Source: Pachypanchax playfairii
Taxonomy: Eukaryota > Chordata > Actinopteri > Cyprinodontiformes > Aplocheilidae
Direction of reading: 5' to 3'
Length of the DNA stretch: 64,000 nt
Assembly (NCBI GenBank): GCA_006937955.1
Contig: SSNP01000069.1
Span: 1,631,540-1,695,539, forward strand
A program made the translations under genes and the position numbers. The notes beneath the pieces are model-generated. The model was not told the origin of the DNA. It was given only the letters and a program-made list of their open reading frames with translations, and did not search any database. Within the stretch, counting starts at the first letter, position 1; the number at the start of each line of letters is the position of its first letter. Below are positions 23,711-34,022 of the stretch, piece after piece.

Positions 23711-25435
23711 GCAATGCTTTGAGGAGCAGAGGTGGTGCCTGGAGGCAGTTTCCGGGTTCAGGACACTTTGACATGAAGCCTGTGATTGAACCCTGACCTC
23801 CCAGATCTCCATAGTTAGCAAGAATAGTTCATCTAAAATGAGAACTACTCAGAAGGAATGTGATGTGTCTGACTGAGAGGTTTTACAGAACATTTTTTGT
23901 CTCATACATGGACCACAAGAGGTCGAGTCTGAGCTGAAATCCAACTCTGCTGCTGCATTTACCTGGAAGAAGCTGTTTGGTATAAATGACCTGTGTTTCC
24001 CCACACACAGAAATGTAAGTTCAACTTCCGTCATTCACCTCATACACACCTCTCTTCCACTCCAGCAGTGAATATATTGGCGAGAGTCAGGCACAGGAAA
24101 GAGTTAGAGAAGCCAATGGGGCAGATGAGGGTGATGGTAGTACTGTTGGAGGGAACAGTGGGTCCTTTAAGTCCACACAAGGAGACAGCAGGGTCAGTGT
24201 TTTTGGTCTGGCTAAGTTTCACCCATCTTTCTCTCACTCTCTGTCCCTGGAGCTGCTTCTCATTAAGCTTATTTGTTTTGGCCGACTCACAGTGCCACCT
24301 AACAGCAACACACTTGCTCATTTGTGTGTGCTGATGTGCATGTATCACACATGCACATGCTTCTTTGTTTGTTTTGGCAGAGCCGAGGTGCCACTTAGAA
24401 GAACCTCTAAACGCCAGACATCAGCCAAACACACCACTGTGTTTACTTTAACCAAGCGTGGACTCAAACACTTATACATAAACACGTGCACGCACACAGC
24501 TGTAAACACGTATGACCAAATAAAGACTCAATATAAAAAACTGTATGCATTTTTATTTAAAAAAAAAAATTTAGCCCCACTTCCGTAAAACATGCGTCTT
24601 CTTGTTTGCGGGTATGATGGAGTGACGCTATAGGCCGATGACTCCATGATTTCAGTTAATCTAATTATGTTTTTAAAAGCTCACAATTTGAAGAAAGTTA
24701 TGCTACACTATCACTTTTCATTAAATTCTGAAACTCAGATTGATGAAAAGTTCATTTGTCAGGCAATTTTATTTGTGAAATACTTTTACAACAAGAGAAT
24801 ACTGAAGAGGTCAAAAAGATGAGATTATTAATGCAAACAGAAAAACTCATAATTTCAAAGAAAACCTCAAGCAATAATATACATGTCATGCCTAACTTAA
24901 GTCAAACACCAGTTGGACAGGTCTTTATGACCTTCTTAAAATATTAAACATTCCTTTGCAGAGATGGACAGGAAAATGTTCTAGAGACCAGGGACAGTAA
25001 CTACACAATCCCCTCAGCTTTTCAGTTTGGACCTGCAGATGTCTTAGAGTATCGGGTTGGGATTTTTCTGAAGATCTTCAGCAAAGCAGTGGAACCAGAT
25101 GTTGTGGATCATAATGGCAACATCCTAATTTGACAAGAAGGTCTAAATGTTTCTTTTTAATGATGCATGTCACCTCATGTCACTTGTGTTGTCCCTGGTA
25201 CTGTTGTCTCACATTACAGGTGTAGTCCTGGACTGACCATGTGGTTTCATCTTTGCAGCACAAAGGCCAACAACAGACTAACAAAGAACACTGGGGAACC
25301 TCCCCTTATAAAAGGGGTGTGGACAGGCGGGGATGATCAGGGCTGATGACTGCTCCAACGTGGAAAGGATGAGAATAATTGAGCAGCCACCAGACTCATG
25401 ACACAAAGTCATGGAATTTGTGTGAATTGGTCTCT
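23711..25435. other. Intergenic stretch, no gene seen
   Basis: Open frames such as 23993-24334 lack any recognised domain. No repeat family identified with confidence. Confidence 0.5.
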
Positions 25436-25912
25436 TTAAAGCAGAACTAAGTAAGTTTTGCTCTCGCTCTCCCCCTACTGGTCCCCTGTGAAAGCTCACT
25501 GTCGTAACGTTCCCCCGCCGCCGCCGCAGACGCAGATGCTCTGCCGATGTTCACCCGCGACTGAGCTCTCTCTCGGTCCCAATCACGTTTCCTTTTTTTC
25601 TGCTCGTCGGTCAAAAGTTTTTTCGTTCTTTTGGGTTCTGCCATCTTTGCGCTCCTAAGGGTGGCGTTGCTAACAACGGCAAGGGCTTCATGCTTGTATT
25701 TATGTACGTGAGTGTGAGTGCCGTAAAGCAGGTTTGTTCTCGCGAGATTAGTCGGGTCCGATCCACTGAAAGTTGCAAGTGCTGCTTTCAGGACACAGAC
25801 CCCGGAGGGAGGGGAGGAACCCACGAATCACCCCGCCAAGTCCTTGTTTACCCCCACAGGGACTCTAGAAAACATTTATTGAGGTGAAAAAACTTACTTA
25901 GTTCTGCTTTAA
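25436..25912. mobile_element. TTAA-flanked MITE family 2, copy 1
   Basis: TTAA at 25436-25439 and 25909-25912. Terminal inverted repeats AGCAGAACTAAGTAAGTTTT are perfect for 20 bp. The interior shares its left 90 bp and right 270 bp with the copy at 30459-30938, but the 110-bp core (about 25532-25641) is different. It also holds a GCC-rich tract and a CTCGCGAGA motif. Confidence 0.9.
25537..25644 (-). pseudogene. Captured first-exon fragment (RVNIG motif protein) in MITE 2
   Basis: From an ATG at 25644 the minus strand encodes a basic N-terminus (MAEPKRTKKLLTDEQKKRKR) followed by RERAQSRVNIGRA, then runs into the GCC tract of the element. The motif basic-R-x-Q-(S/T)-R-(V/I)-x-IG is also encoded in the unrelated TTAA element at 28198-28422. 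It resembles the N-terminal exon of an uncharacterised fish protein family, seen from memory as RVNIG-x-AF-x-RW. The rest of the gene is absent. Confidence 0.5.
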
Positions 25913-26527
25913 CACAAAAAATAGGTACAGGTTTTAAAATCACACCATCAGCCCAAAGATGCAGTTTTGTAAAATAAATAAAAATGTTACGCCACAAAAA
26001 TCTCTAAAACACTGTAGTTGAGTGTCTTTTGACAATAGTAATTTGGATGATGCCAAAGTTTAAACCCAAAAACTGTCCTACAGGGCAGGGATTCACACCA
26101 GTAGGTCAGAGGACATATGGGATTGTGTAGAAAATAATGCATCATTCATAACTTCACTTGAAATCACAGAGCATGCATTTTACAGCAAGGCAAAATTTAA
26201 AGTAGCTGAAATAGGCATCCCCTGAAAAACTCATCCCCAGTAAGTTTAGGCTGAACATGCAACAGCTATTAAATTCACAGTGATAACCAACAACTCCTGG
26301 ATGATTAGATGGAAACAATAACATCTTTCATATGTGTGCAAAACAAAAAGGGGTGCACATTTCAGCTTTTGAGTCTGCCAAAATTTTTGGTGCACTACAG
26401 CATAGGCTACTATTAAAAAAGACAAAGCCTTTTAGGGTGCACAGTCTTTCACTGAAGAAGTAGTTCGAACAAACGCTGCATCAATTAGACAAGAACATGT
26501 CTTTACATTAAGTTTTTTATTATAAAT
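25913..26527. other. No gene seen
   Basis: AT-rich sequence with short open frames. No repeat recognised. Confidence 0.5.
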
Positions 26528-27562
26528 TATTATGTATTGTAAAATCAAATCAAATCAAAAATACTTTATTAATCCCCGAAGGTAAATTCAAGTGTTGTTG
26601 TAGCTCAGTTCTTTTTCAGGGAGCCATAGAGAGTTCTAGGTGTGGACAGGAAGGATCTCCTGTAGAGGGTTCTAGGTGTGGACAGGAAGGATCTCCTCTA
26701 GAGGGTTCTAGGTGTGGACAGGAAGGATCTCCTGTAGAGGGTTCTAGGTGTGGACAGGAAGGATCTCCTGTAGAGGGTTCTAGGTGTGGACAGGAAGGAT
26801 CTCCTGTAGCGGTCTGTGCTGCAGCGGATTATGAAGAATCTTCTGACTGAAGACACTCTGTTGTTGAGTTACTGTGTTCTGAAGAGGATGATGAGGGTTT
26901 TCCATCATGTTCTTCATCCTCCTTTGGACAATCAACTCAAGAGACTCCAGTTCAGTCTCCATGACAGAATCAGTCCTCCTTCTCCATCTGTTCAGCCTCT
27001 TCTTGTCACTTGCTCTGATGCTTCACCCCAACAGGTGACTGCAGATGTGATCAGCTGACAAACTCCTCTTCTTTTGCAGCTCCTCTTCAAATCTCTGTCT
27101 GCTCATATTGTTTGAAAGCCAGGCAGAGACACGCTGGAGTCCAGGATATGTTCCTTTAGCCATGTCTCAGTAAAACACATGATGCTGCATTCCTGATACT
27201 CTGGCTGGGTCTTCAACAGAGTTTCAAGTTCATCCATTTTGTTAGCAAGAGATCTCACATTTGTCAATATGACTGATGAAAGTGAAGGTTTAAACTTCCT
27301 CTTTCTCTCTCTTCACCTTGTTCCTGCTCTGCATCCACGTCTTCTTCTTTGAGCTCATCAGGGATCCAGAGTTTCAATTTGATGGCAAAAAAGTGACAAA
27401 TCAAGCAAAAAACTCAATCAGCACAGCACCCAAATCAGAAGAAAAGTATTTAGAAAATATTTCCAGGAGAAAAAACTAGCAAGAAATACTCAAAAAGAAC
27501 AAAAAAATGCTAGAAAGTGCTAGCTAAGTCACAGAGCTACTCCAACAAGCTGCCACCAGTTG
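26528..27562 (-). mobile_element. Internally deleted LINE-R with both ends
   Basis: Reads on the minus strand. The 5' region (about 27562-27250) leads into the endonuclease start (VRSLANKMDELETLLKTQPE, then CFTETWLKEHI). After GFQ it jumps to the C-terminal end (SIRASDKKRLNRWRRRTDSV, ESLELIVQRRM) and the TTAATAAAG-type 3' tail. Most of the endonuclease and all of the reverse transcriptase are missing. The C-terminal segment carries five 36-bp units. Confidence 0.75.
26629..26808 (-). repeat. 36-bp tandem repeat, 5 units, in LINE C-terminal coding region
   Basis: Units start at 26629, 26665, 26701, 26737 and 26773 with one or two differences each. On the minus strand each unit encodes YRRSFLSTPRTL in frame. 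Confidence 0.93.
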
Positions 27563-27927
27563 TAGCGCTATTCCGGAAAAAAATAAAATAAAATACATCA
27601 TTAGTAATATTTACAAAATCTATATTGTATAAAAAAATTACAAAATACAAAATCTTGTATTTATTATATGACAGGAATATCTAGAGATAGAGATAGTGCA
27701 AGAGTAATCCACATATAGTTCGTGCATAGGTCATGAAGGATAGGTATGTTTTTGCTGATTGCAGCATTCAGTATGTAGGCTATACACGTTAAATCTAGGA
27801 ACCCCAGCTCTTTCACACAATTTATCGCTATGAAGTAGATGGAACTTATAAAAGTGATTTGAACAAATCCCAGAAGACAGAAATAATAAGTTGAAGGTGA
27901 ATATCATTTTTTTACTTGCAATTTAGT

Positions 27928-29157
27928 TTAAAGCTGTAGTGCGTAACTTTTACATGTCAGTGGATGTCCGTTTCAGCCAAGCCACTATCAGAGGAGATGA
28001 CACAATGCAGATTAAGCCGACCGGCTCCTCAAACATCTCACGGTATTTTTCAATATATCTCATTTTTACTTTGCATGTCAACCGGCGACATTCCTGCGCT
28101 GGCGCACAGTAAATTACGTCTTTTACATCACAACAAGAAAAATAATAAGAAATAGAACGCAGTGTCTCGTAGCAGCCGGCAGAACGGGAAGGTCGACATG
28201 GCGGAGAATCCAAATAAACGGCTGAGAGACACTTATCGGGAAGTGGATCCTACCACGAAAAAAAAAAATTCCTGGACGTTCGGCAGAGGGACTATTGGCT
28301 AAGAAGGAAAGTGACCGAAGGAGAAGGCAAACGCGAATTTGTATCGGCGTCGCTTATCCTCAGTGGAGAGAAGATATCGGGCTGAGAGCAGACACAGATG
28401 TTGCCTTGCAGCTGTTGGATCAGTAAGTGACTTGGTTTATAATTATGGTGTGTCGCGAGTGTTACTCTGTAGAGACGGTGTGTAGCTGAGCTGTAGATAA
28501 CATATGTTATGTTCAGGGGTGCACATAAGTGGTCCGCAGGTCCGCACACACTGTCAAAATATAAAATGTGCACCAGATGAAAACCAAAGCGCCGAAGTTC
28601 CAGCTGATTCTGTCTCTATCTGTGTCAGTTTGTGTCAGTTTGTGTCAATTGTGTGTCAGTTTGTGTCTGTCAGTTTGCCAGTGTAACGGTTTTTCAGTCA
28701 GTCAGATCAGTGTAGCTGACTGCAGGATTCTGCATCGTGTCAAAACTGAAAAAAATCACTGAATAAGACAAATAGATCATTGTGGCCCCAACAGCTGACT
28801 AATAAATTTCAACACCAAACTGTTAAATGTAGATTAAAGTGAACAATCAAACCTGTAAACAATCCAACCTGAACTCTGGAGGTTTTTTTTTACCAGTATT
28901 TTTATATTTTACTGGTTTCTCTTGATTTTTTCAACAATGAAATGATATTTATTGAAACAAATATAGAGCCAGGTAAAGTAAACAGACTGAATTTGAAGCT
29001 TGATTAAGACAGATACCGGTTGGAATAACAACGACAGAGATAAAGCGGTGGCAGTTGGGCTTACGTCATATGGAAGCGCCAGCTTTATTGTTGTAATGAC
29101 GCAAAAATTCCGCTAGGGGGCGACAGAAGTTACAGAAGTTACGCACTATAGCTTTAA
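27928..29157. mobile_element. TTAA-flanked element family 3
   Basis: TTAA at 27928-27931 and 29154-29157. Inverted termini AGCTGTAGTGCGTAACTT and AGCTATAGTGCGTAACTT (one mismatch in 18). The 1.2-kb interior has a first-exon-like open frame (28198-28422) and a short GTGTCAGTTT tandem tract near 28619-28680. No transposase. Confidence 0.8.
28198..28422 (+). pseudogene. Captured first exon with intact splice donor
   Basis: ATG at 28198 (MAENPNKRLRDTYREVDPTT), an A-run at about 28257-28268 that shifts the frame by one, then RRRRQTRICIGVAYPQWRED and GLRADTDVALQLLD ending exactly at a GTAAGT donor (28423). The second block matches the RVNIG-type motif also captured in the element at 25436. Codon usage and the donor suggest a real host or transposon first exon trapped between TTAA termini. 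Confidence 0.55.
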
Positions 29158-29378
29158 GTAAACTATTTCCTTCTCCTTACTCACTGTCATTTCAGGTTAG
29201 GTCTATTAAGTGTTTACTAGTACGTCGGGGATAGATTTTTTAAAATGAATTCAACTGCAGTTTTCTGCTTAAGTACATTTAGCATTTTTCCACTAATTAT
29301 GTTGAACCTTATTGTTGGCTGCTTACCTGTCTTAAGATTTTTGCACGGCTAAGTGTCTTCATATTTTATGTCTTATAG

Positions 29379-29572
29379 GAGAATCACTTCATCATCAAAG
29401 GGACAAGAACATTTTCTCAAAGAAACGTGGTTTATGGTGCTGAAGTGGCCAATGCCATTTTCCGAAATTTCCATGCAAGCCAATTTGGCGGTCACTTGGG
29501 TAAAAAAAAACACGGGATGCCATATGTCAGTGTTTTTATTGGCCTGTAATGACTCCAGACCTTGATAAATGG
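29379..29572 (+). CDS. Integrase zinc-binding-like exon (retroelement-derived)
   Basis: The plus strand encodes GTRTFSQRNVVYGAEVANAI, then FRNFHASQFGGHLG and, after a poly-A run that breaks the frame by one base (29501-29509), TRDAICQCFYWPVMTPDLDK and W. This is the H2C2 half of a Gypsy/Ginger-type integrase (motifs HxS-GGHxG and FYWP-M). It is bounded by a good acceptor (tcttatag at 29371-29378) and a donor (GTAAGA from 29573), which is unusual for a retrotransposon and fits an intron-bearing Ginger-like or host-recruited gene. Neighbouring exons were not found. The frame break may be a homopolymer sequencing error. Confidence 0.5.
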
Positions 29573-30174
29573 GTAAGAATAAAAAAAATGTGATATAGCC
29601 CCCCACCAGATTTTGGTGTGTTGCCTTAGGGCAACGAGATTCTATGGGGGTACTAAAGCGCCAAGGTTTTCTATTTGAGTCAACAAGTGGAATGAGGAAC
29701 AAACAAGCAATAAATGCATTAGGAGAAGTTTTATTTCAACAACATTGTCTGATTTTGGAAGACTGGCCTGCCATACTTGGTAATCAGTGATATTGGCACT
29801 GTGGGGTGTTCTCCAATGGGGTAAACATTGAACATTTTCCTGTGCATAGGTGTCAAAAGTAGAAGTAGTATAAAGCAGAAATCCTTAAGAGATCCTACCA
29901 TGTTTTTGGATCTTCCTGTACATCTAGAACAGGTGTTTTCACCAACTCGCTCATCTACCTGGTAAAGGAGCTACAGTAATTGAATTCAGTTGGTTTAGTG
30001 ATGGTTGGAACATCTACTGGACTGGATTTCTACTTTCTACTCCTATTTTTGACACCTCCTTTCCTGTGATACTTCATCATCTTCACTTTCCTCTTCATGC
30101 ACAGACTTATTTTCATCAGGCAGGTCATCTGTTTTCAAAAGAAATCAGCAAGCATAAAATTAGAATAGCTCATT

Positions 30175-30262
30175 GGGCAGTTGTGACTCAGTGGTTAGAC
30201 TGGTCCTCTTCCAATCAGAAGGTTGGTGGATCGATCCCGCCTTCCACCACCACATGTCAAAG
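30175..30262 (+). repeat. tRNA-like SINE-type head
   Basis: Contains an A-box-like stretch (GTGACTCAGTGGTTAGACTG) and a B-box-like GGTGGATCGATCC about 35 bp later. Similar to a common fish repeat. A second copy lies in the duplicated block at 31212-31299. Confidence 0.5.
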
Positions 30263-30458
30263 TGAAGTGGTAATCACTGATGGATCAGTGCTGAGTGTCA
30301 ACAAGTGATGTAGTCTTTAGAGTGAAATGATTCTGTTATTGTATTAAAACTGTATCTACTATCTGAACTTGATTTTCTTGAAGCAGTCTTCACCAGTGTG
30401 GGAAAATGGATTATGTGGGAAAACCAACAGAAAAACAAGCACAAAACAACGAAAGCCT

Positions 30459-30938
30459 TTAAAGCAGAACTAAGTAAGTTTTGCTCTCGCTCTCCCCCTA
30501 CTGGTCCCCTGTGAAAGCTCACTGTCGTAACGTTCCCCCGCCGCCGCCGCAGACCCCCCCCCCTCCACCCCGCCGCCGCCCCTCCAACAACAACGTGCAG
30601 AGAACTCTTTTGCAAGAAGAACGAAAAACAAAACCAAGAAAATGTCTCGACAGGTGAGTATTATTGTCATCTTTGCTCTCCTAAGGGTGGCGTTGCTAAC
30701 AACGGCAAGGGCTTCATGCTTGTATTTATGTACGTGAGTGTGAGTGCCGTAAAGCAGGTTTGTTCTCGCGAGATTAGTCGGGTCCGATCCACTGAAAGTT
30801 GCAAGTGCTGCTTTCAGGACACAGACCCCGGAGGGAGGGGAGGGACCCACGAATCACCCCGCCAAGTCCTTGTTTACCCCCACAGGGACTCTAGAAAACA
30901 TTTATTGAGGTGAAAAAACTTACTTAGTTCTGCTTTAA
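30459..30938. mobile_element. TTAA-flanked MITE family 2, copy 2
   Basis: TTAA at 30459-30462 and 30935-30938, with the same termini as 25436-25912. The core (about 30555-30668) differs: it has a C-run, then ATGTCTCGACAG followed at once by a GTGAGT donor, like another small first exon. The empty site is visible at 31495-31500. Confidence 0.95.
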
Positions 30939-31045
30939 ATTAGGGGACAATTTGGTGCCTGGACATGCAATGAGAAAACAGTTTGTCCTTTAACACCAGA
31001 CCACTGCAGCAAACTATTCAAGGTCTCTCTGACCCATTACAGCAG

Positions 31046-31062
31046 AGATGTGTATAAGAGAC
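31046..31062 (+). other. Tn5 mosaic-end adapter remnant (assembly contamination)
   Basis: AGATGTGTATAAGAGAC equals the first 17 of 19 bases of the Tn5 transposase mosaic end used in Nextera libraries. It is followed by N at 31063, and it replaces the genomic continuation GCAGAGACATG seen at 31607. Confidence 0.93.
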
Positions 31063-31063
31063 N

Positions 31064-31606
31064 TTTCTACTTTCTACTCCTATTTTTGACACCTCCTTTC
31101 CTGTGATACTTCATCATCTTCACTTTCCTCTTCATGCACAGACTTATTTTCATCAGGCAGGTCATCTGTTTTCAAAAGAAATCAGCAAGCATAAAATTAG
31201 AATAGCTCATTGGGCAGTTGTGACTCAGTGGTTAGACTGGTCCTCTTCCAATCAGAAGGTTGGTGGATCGATCCCGCCTTCCACCACCACATGTCAAAGT
31301 GAAGTGGTAATCACTGATGGATCAGTGCTGAGTGTCAACAAGTGATGTAGTCTTTAGAGTGAAATGATTCTGTTATTGTATTAAAACTGTATCTACTATC
31401 TGAACTTGATTTTCTTGAAGCAGTCTTCACCAGTGTGGGAAAATGGATTATGTGGGAAAACCAACAGAAAAACAAGCACAAAACAACGAAAGCCTTTAAA
31501 TTAGGGGACAATTTGGTGCCTGGACATGCAATGAGAAAACAGTTTGTCCTTTAACACCAGACCACTGCAGCAAACTATTCAAGGTCTCTCTGACCCATTA
31601 CAGCAG
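31064..31606. repeat. Duplicated block, copy 2 (empty site)
   Basis: Starts right after N at 31063. Matches 30027-30463 at a fixed offset of 1037, then 30940-31045, with the MITE cleanly absent. Confidence 0.93.
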
Positions 31607-32216
31607 GCAGAGACATGATGACTGATCAGCATGTATTTGTGTCTGCATCAGTGTGTTTTCATCAGGTGAAAAGAGTCGCTGTGACTAAAACCCACTCATT
31701 ATCGAACCACCTGAAGCTCTGTGTGAGTTTGTGTGTGTGATGTGGGGGTCACAGGGTCACCATCTGAGTCCTGTTCTAACAACACTACAACTGTGTACCC
31801 CACCTTCAATAAATAGAGACAGTCATTCATGCAAACCACCCATAACTGAGAAAGCTCTCGACACATTGCCACAGAAAAAAAGACTCCAGAGAGAACTTCT
31901 TGCACCAGACTGAGACTTCTGAATTGCTGTAATAAAAACTGCAAGAGCGTCTGTGATTAAACAACAGTTTGAACCTCAAGTTATTCTTTAAATGAGACTA
32001 GCTCAACAAAATTCACTCTAAATGTTTCTAAGTAGATGTTTTCTACAGTATAATTGCATTATAGTCTCATTTGTAAAAGAAGTTGGTTAGACAACTAAAC
32101 CCTAACCCGAACTAAGGCAGAAGAACATTTTCTCTGACCTCACTCTAGCAGTGTGCATGCCAGTCACTGCCTTTATCTAGGGTGATTTATAACATGCTCT
32201 GTGAGCTAGTCTTTGT
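31607..32216. other. No gene seen
   Basis: Short open frames only; no repeat recognised. Confidence 0.45.
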
Positions 32217-32447
32217 TACCTCCACCAAGGAGGTCATGTTTTCATTGGGACTTGTCTGTCTGTTAGCAGGATAACTCACAAACTTATTGATGGATTTTGA
32301 TGACATTTTCAGGAAAGGTCAGAAAAGACCCAAGGAACAATCGATTTGATTTTGGTGGTGATCCGGATTACCGTCTGGATCCAGGATACGGACATAATAC
32401 TTTCTAAATTATGTCCAAGTGCTGCTTGGTGGAGGTCTGCGCTCTCT
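32217..32447. repeat. Interspersed repeat with short inverted ends (ACCTCCACCAAGGAGGT type)
   Basis: Starts TTACCTCCACCAAGGAGG and ends GCTTGGTGGAGGTCTGCGCT, so the termini are inverted for about 13 bp. The interior 'tgatggattttgatgacatt' and 'gatccggattaccgtctgga' is typical of a repeat found in many aquatic animals. No coding capacity. Confidence 0.6.
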
Positions 32448-32590
32448 TTTCTAGTTCATAGTCTAAAATACAAGGTTAAAATCTCATGTGACATGTCTGA
32501 CTCAGTCACACTTTTATTTCATTTAATTTCATTATTCTTCATTATTTTATTTAATTGACTTTACAGTCAGGTTCATATACTGTATATATA

Positions 32591-33049
32591 CAGTGGTCGA
32601 CAGTTATATGCACAACCTCGGTGCCCAGCAGTCTTGTGCATATAAGCGTTGTGTACATTTATCCGTTGGTGGTCATTTGGACTGTAAACACGGGTAGCAG
32701 TGTTCAGTATTGATAACAGAGAATCAAAAATTATGTAATAACACAATTACAATATATTCGGAGAATAAAACTCTCAAACAGACTGAGTTATATACTCACA
32801 GAGTGGATCTACTATGACACTATAAGTAAACAGATGCGCCAGATACGCGCACATGGACACGACATTAACGACACAGATTAAGTTACAGTTATTAACAGAA
32901 CGGCTTTCTATATTGGATACACGCGTGCGTAAACGCTAGACCAGTCTAGTTCCACACACCTGAGAGTGAGAGTGTGTGTGAGAACACCAGCAGAGGTTTA
33001 CAGTCAAGTAACTAGTGAGAAACAGCGAGATTTAGTGAGATGCATGTAC
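32591..33049 (+). mobile_element. pogo-like MITE, 3'-truncated
   Basis: TA then CAGTGGTCGACAGTTATATG at the left end, followed by repeated GTGCATATAAGCG words. Collinear with the complete copy at 60472-61147, but stops at 'gatgcatgtaca'. The TA target and CAGT start suggest pogo/Tigger-type mobilisation (inference). Confidence 0.7.
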
Positions 33050-33631
33050 AGTGGCATAGCAAGGCCACCAGGGGGCCCCAAACAGCAATGCCACTAGGGC
33101 GTCCTCTCTCGGCTGTTTTGTATTTAAGTTCTTCAGTTTTTAAAGCTTATCCAGGCTGATTGTTTTATAATCTTACATCGACGAAATTGAAAATGTATGC
33201 TGTAAGGAAATACCACAGGTAAAGTACTAAGAAATTGCCCCTTTGTGTGCTTAGAGCTAAATCTGCTGATATTTGTTTTTGCATCAACATCGGAACAGGT
33301 AGCAAGAAGGATGGGAGAAACGTCTCCCACGGTGAGCTGTATGACTGTCCACCCAGGGCTGGAACCTGTTTGTCTAAACATTTACTCCCTGCAAAATGCA
33401 TTGAATATAGAGCAGACTACACTGTATGGCCGTTTGCGTGTCAGAGGCTACAAAAAGTAAGTATCAAATGTAATAGACACAACATCATGTTTAAAATTCT
33501 AATACGTCATATACAGGACAGGAACCCCAAGTAACTCCTCCTGGAATGGCCGTGGGTTTTGCAGCACCTCATCAAATACCAAGGCCATCAGTTTGAATAT
33601 GTAACCTAAAAGAGAGAGCCTTGTTATTGTT

Positions 33632-33708
33632 TTAATGAACATTAAAAAAAAAAAAAAACTCACCGGANNNNNNNNNNTAATGAACATTAAAAAAAAAAAA
33701 CTCACCGG
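33632..33708. other. 10-N gap flanked by a duplicated 33-bp segment
   Basis: The string 'taatgaacatt', an A-run and CTCACCGGA appears on both sides of the Ns at 33668-33677. This is an unmerged overlap at a homopolymer rather than missing sequence. It touches the splice donor of the 33706-33854 exon. Confidence 0.85.
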
Positions 33709-34022
33709 ATGTGGTTTGTGTTTTGACTGGCTTCACGGTGTGTTCTCCCTTTTTGGCCTTGGGAAAGAGCACCTTGGATCGTAGTTTTCCTCTAGCAGTT
33801 TTGGCCTGTGCAGGCCCAGCATTCTCATTAAAATGTAGAGCAGCCAGATACAGCCTGGAAGTACAAATAATAAAAGTTGCATTCGTGAAAACTCTATAGT
33901 AATATTGTGCAACAATGTCTTTTACACTGATGTTTTACATGTTACATGACTAATAAAAGCTGAAACATCCATGTTGGTCCATGATTATCTGTGTTTTTCT
34001 TTGCTTTATAAAAGGCTATTAT

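Larger units (their letters stand above)
30027..31045. repeat. Duplicated block, copy 1 (carries MITE 2)
   Basis: Identical in order to 31064-31606 except for a 476-bp insertion, the MITE at 30459-30938 plus target duplication. Ends at a Tn5 adapter remnant and an N. See the finding on filled and empty alleles. Confidence 0.93.

Noticed and set aside
28619..28680. CRISPR-like or regulatory repeat array (GTGTCAGTTT units)
   Set aside because: Short direct repeats without spacers in a eukaryotic transposon; simple tandem slippage.
30175..30262. A functional tRNA gene
   Set aside because: A and B boxes are present but no cloverleaf closes, and the block matches a common fish SINE-type repeat.
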